This document shows positions 63,481 to 64,000 of a DNA stretch of 64,000 bases, one piece after another (the stretch's first letter is position 1; each line of letters starts with the position of its first letter). Both the position numbers and the translations under genes were made by a program. The notes under the pieces were generated by a model, which did not search any database, was not told where the DNA came from, and worked only from the letters and a program-made list of their open reading frames with translations. The stretch is from Trogon surrucura. Its lineage: Eukaryota > Chordata > Aves > Trogoniformes > Trogonidae. The DNA lies in contig CM036622.1 of assembly GCA_020746105.1 (NCBI GenBank), positions 37,611,477-37,675,476 of the forward strand, given 5' to 3'.

Positions 63481-64000
63481 TCATAACTTTATTATCCTTT
63501 CACATCTCCTACTGCCTTCAGAGAAAGATAAGCTACAGAAAAAGAAAAGACTCTAAATAAGAGTCTTCTCATGTATGCACAGCTTTGATTTACCTTTATG
63601 GAAGAAAGAACAAGGCAGAAAGAAACTTTTCTACAAGATGAGAAATTCAGCAGTGGGGAGAAATATACTGCTTTGACAGAAACTGAACAATCTAAGTAAA
63701 TAATCTAAGTAAATAAAAGGGAAATGCCCCAGCATCCTAAGAGAGATAGGTTCTGAATTCTAAAAGGAGACAGACAGGTATATAATGTCCTTAGCCTTAT
63801 TTAGGAATTTGAGCCAAGCATCTTGCTGTTTATACAAAACCTGAAGGAAGCTGTCTCTGTACACTCTTCCCATCTGAAGCAATAGATAAGCATTACTCGT
63901 TTGTAAACTGAGTTGTATATTCATGCTGTTCAGAGCTTTGAAAAACTGAATTAAGGAAAGGATGTTTAAATTCTTGCAATAATGATTCTGCTAAGACAGA

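Larger units (their letters stand above)
60015..64000 (-). other. ITGA8: ITGA8 intron, partial (runs off window)
   Basis: The sequence upstream of the first exon in the window is intronic to the window edge. I searched it for the preceding exon, which should end phase 0 and encode the segment just before the cleavage-site exon, and did not find it. The intron holds two plus-strand CR1 copies (61660-62158 and 62462-62565) and a probable old interspersed repeat (about 62900-63480). Confidence 0.75.

Noticed and set aside
1..64000. Prokaryotic-type systems (operons, CRISPR arrays, phage islands)
   Set aside because: The spliced integrin gene, CR1 elements and LTRs show this is bird nuclear DNA. 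No regularly spaced repeats or dense gene blocks occur.

Overview
This is vertebrate, almost certainly avian, nuclear DNA. It is AT-rich and gene-poor, the coding sequence is split by long introns with GT/AG borders, and the interspersed repeats are mainly CR1 LINEs, several ending in the CR1 tail ATTCTATGATTCT or a close variant. Two long-terminal-repeat copies have the layout of avian ERVL-type solo LTRs. No operon-like or prokaryotic structure is present.

The only protein-coding gene I can support is the 3' end of the integrin alpha-8 gene (ITGA8), on the minus strand. Its last five coding exons lie at 60014-59889, 56595-56482, 43218-43117, 35668-35546 and 34271-34185 (stop codon). All four internal junctions are phase 0 with GT/AG borders. 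Joined, they encode 183 residues: the end of the heavy chain, the basic cleavage site, the whole light-chain ectodomain, the transmembrane helix and the GFFDR-type cytoplasmic tail. The 3' UTR probably runs to a polyadenylation signal near 32912-32917. Introns are long (3.3, 13.3, 7.4 and 1.3 kb). The 5' part of the gene lies beyond base 64000.

Layout. 1-5000: intergenic, with a degraded minus-strand LTR (about 554-1276) and a cleaner plus-strand solo LTR (4210-4997) flanked by the 5-bp duplication ACTTT. 8363-8812: CR1 3' end. About 8960-9390: a compact CpG island holding a near-consensus CTCF motif and, at its edge, a strong minus-strand splice donor; this is the best candidate for an unannotated promoter and first exon. 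9.4-32.9 kb: mostly unremarkable intergenic DNA with an interrupted CR1 (14267-15655), a short CR1 (20080-20346), a MIR-like fragment, microsatellites and a polypyrimidine tract. 32.9-64 kb: ITGA8, with a 2.1-kb antisense CR1 (45335-47440) and shorter CR1s (49976-50397, 61660-62158, 62462-62565) in its introns.

I found no tRNA, rRNA, CRISPR array or new enzymatic system. The most useful observations are the ITGA8 exon set (including one exon too short to show as an ATG-started ORF), the CpG island with CTCF motif and splice donor, and the LTR and CR1 insertion structures.
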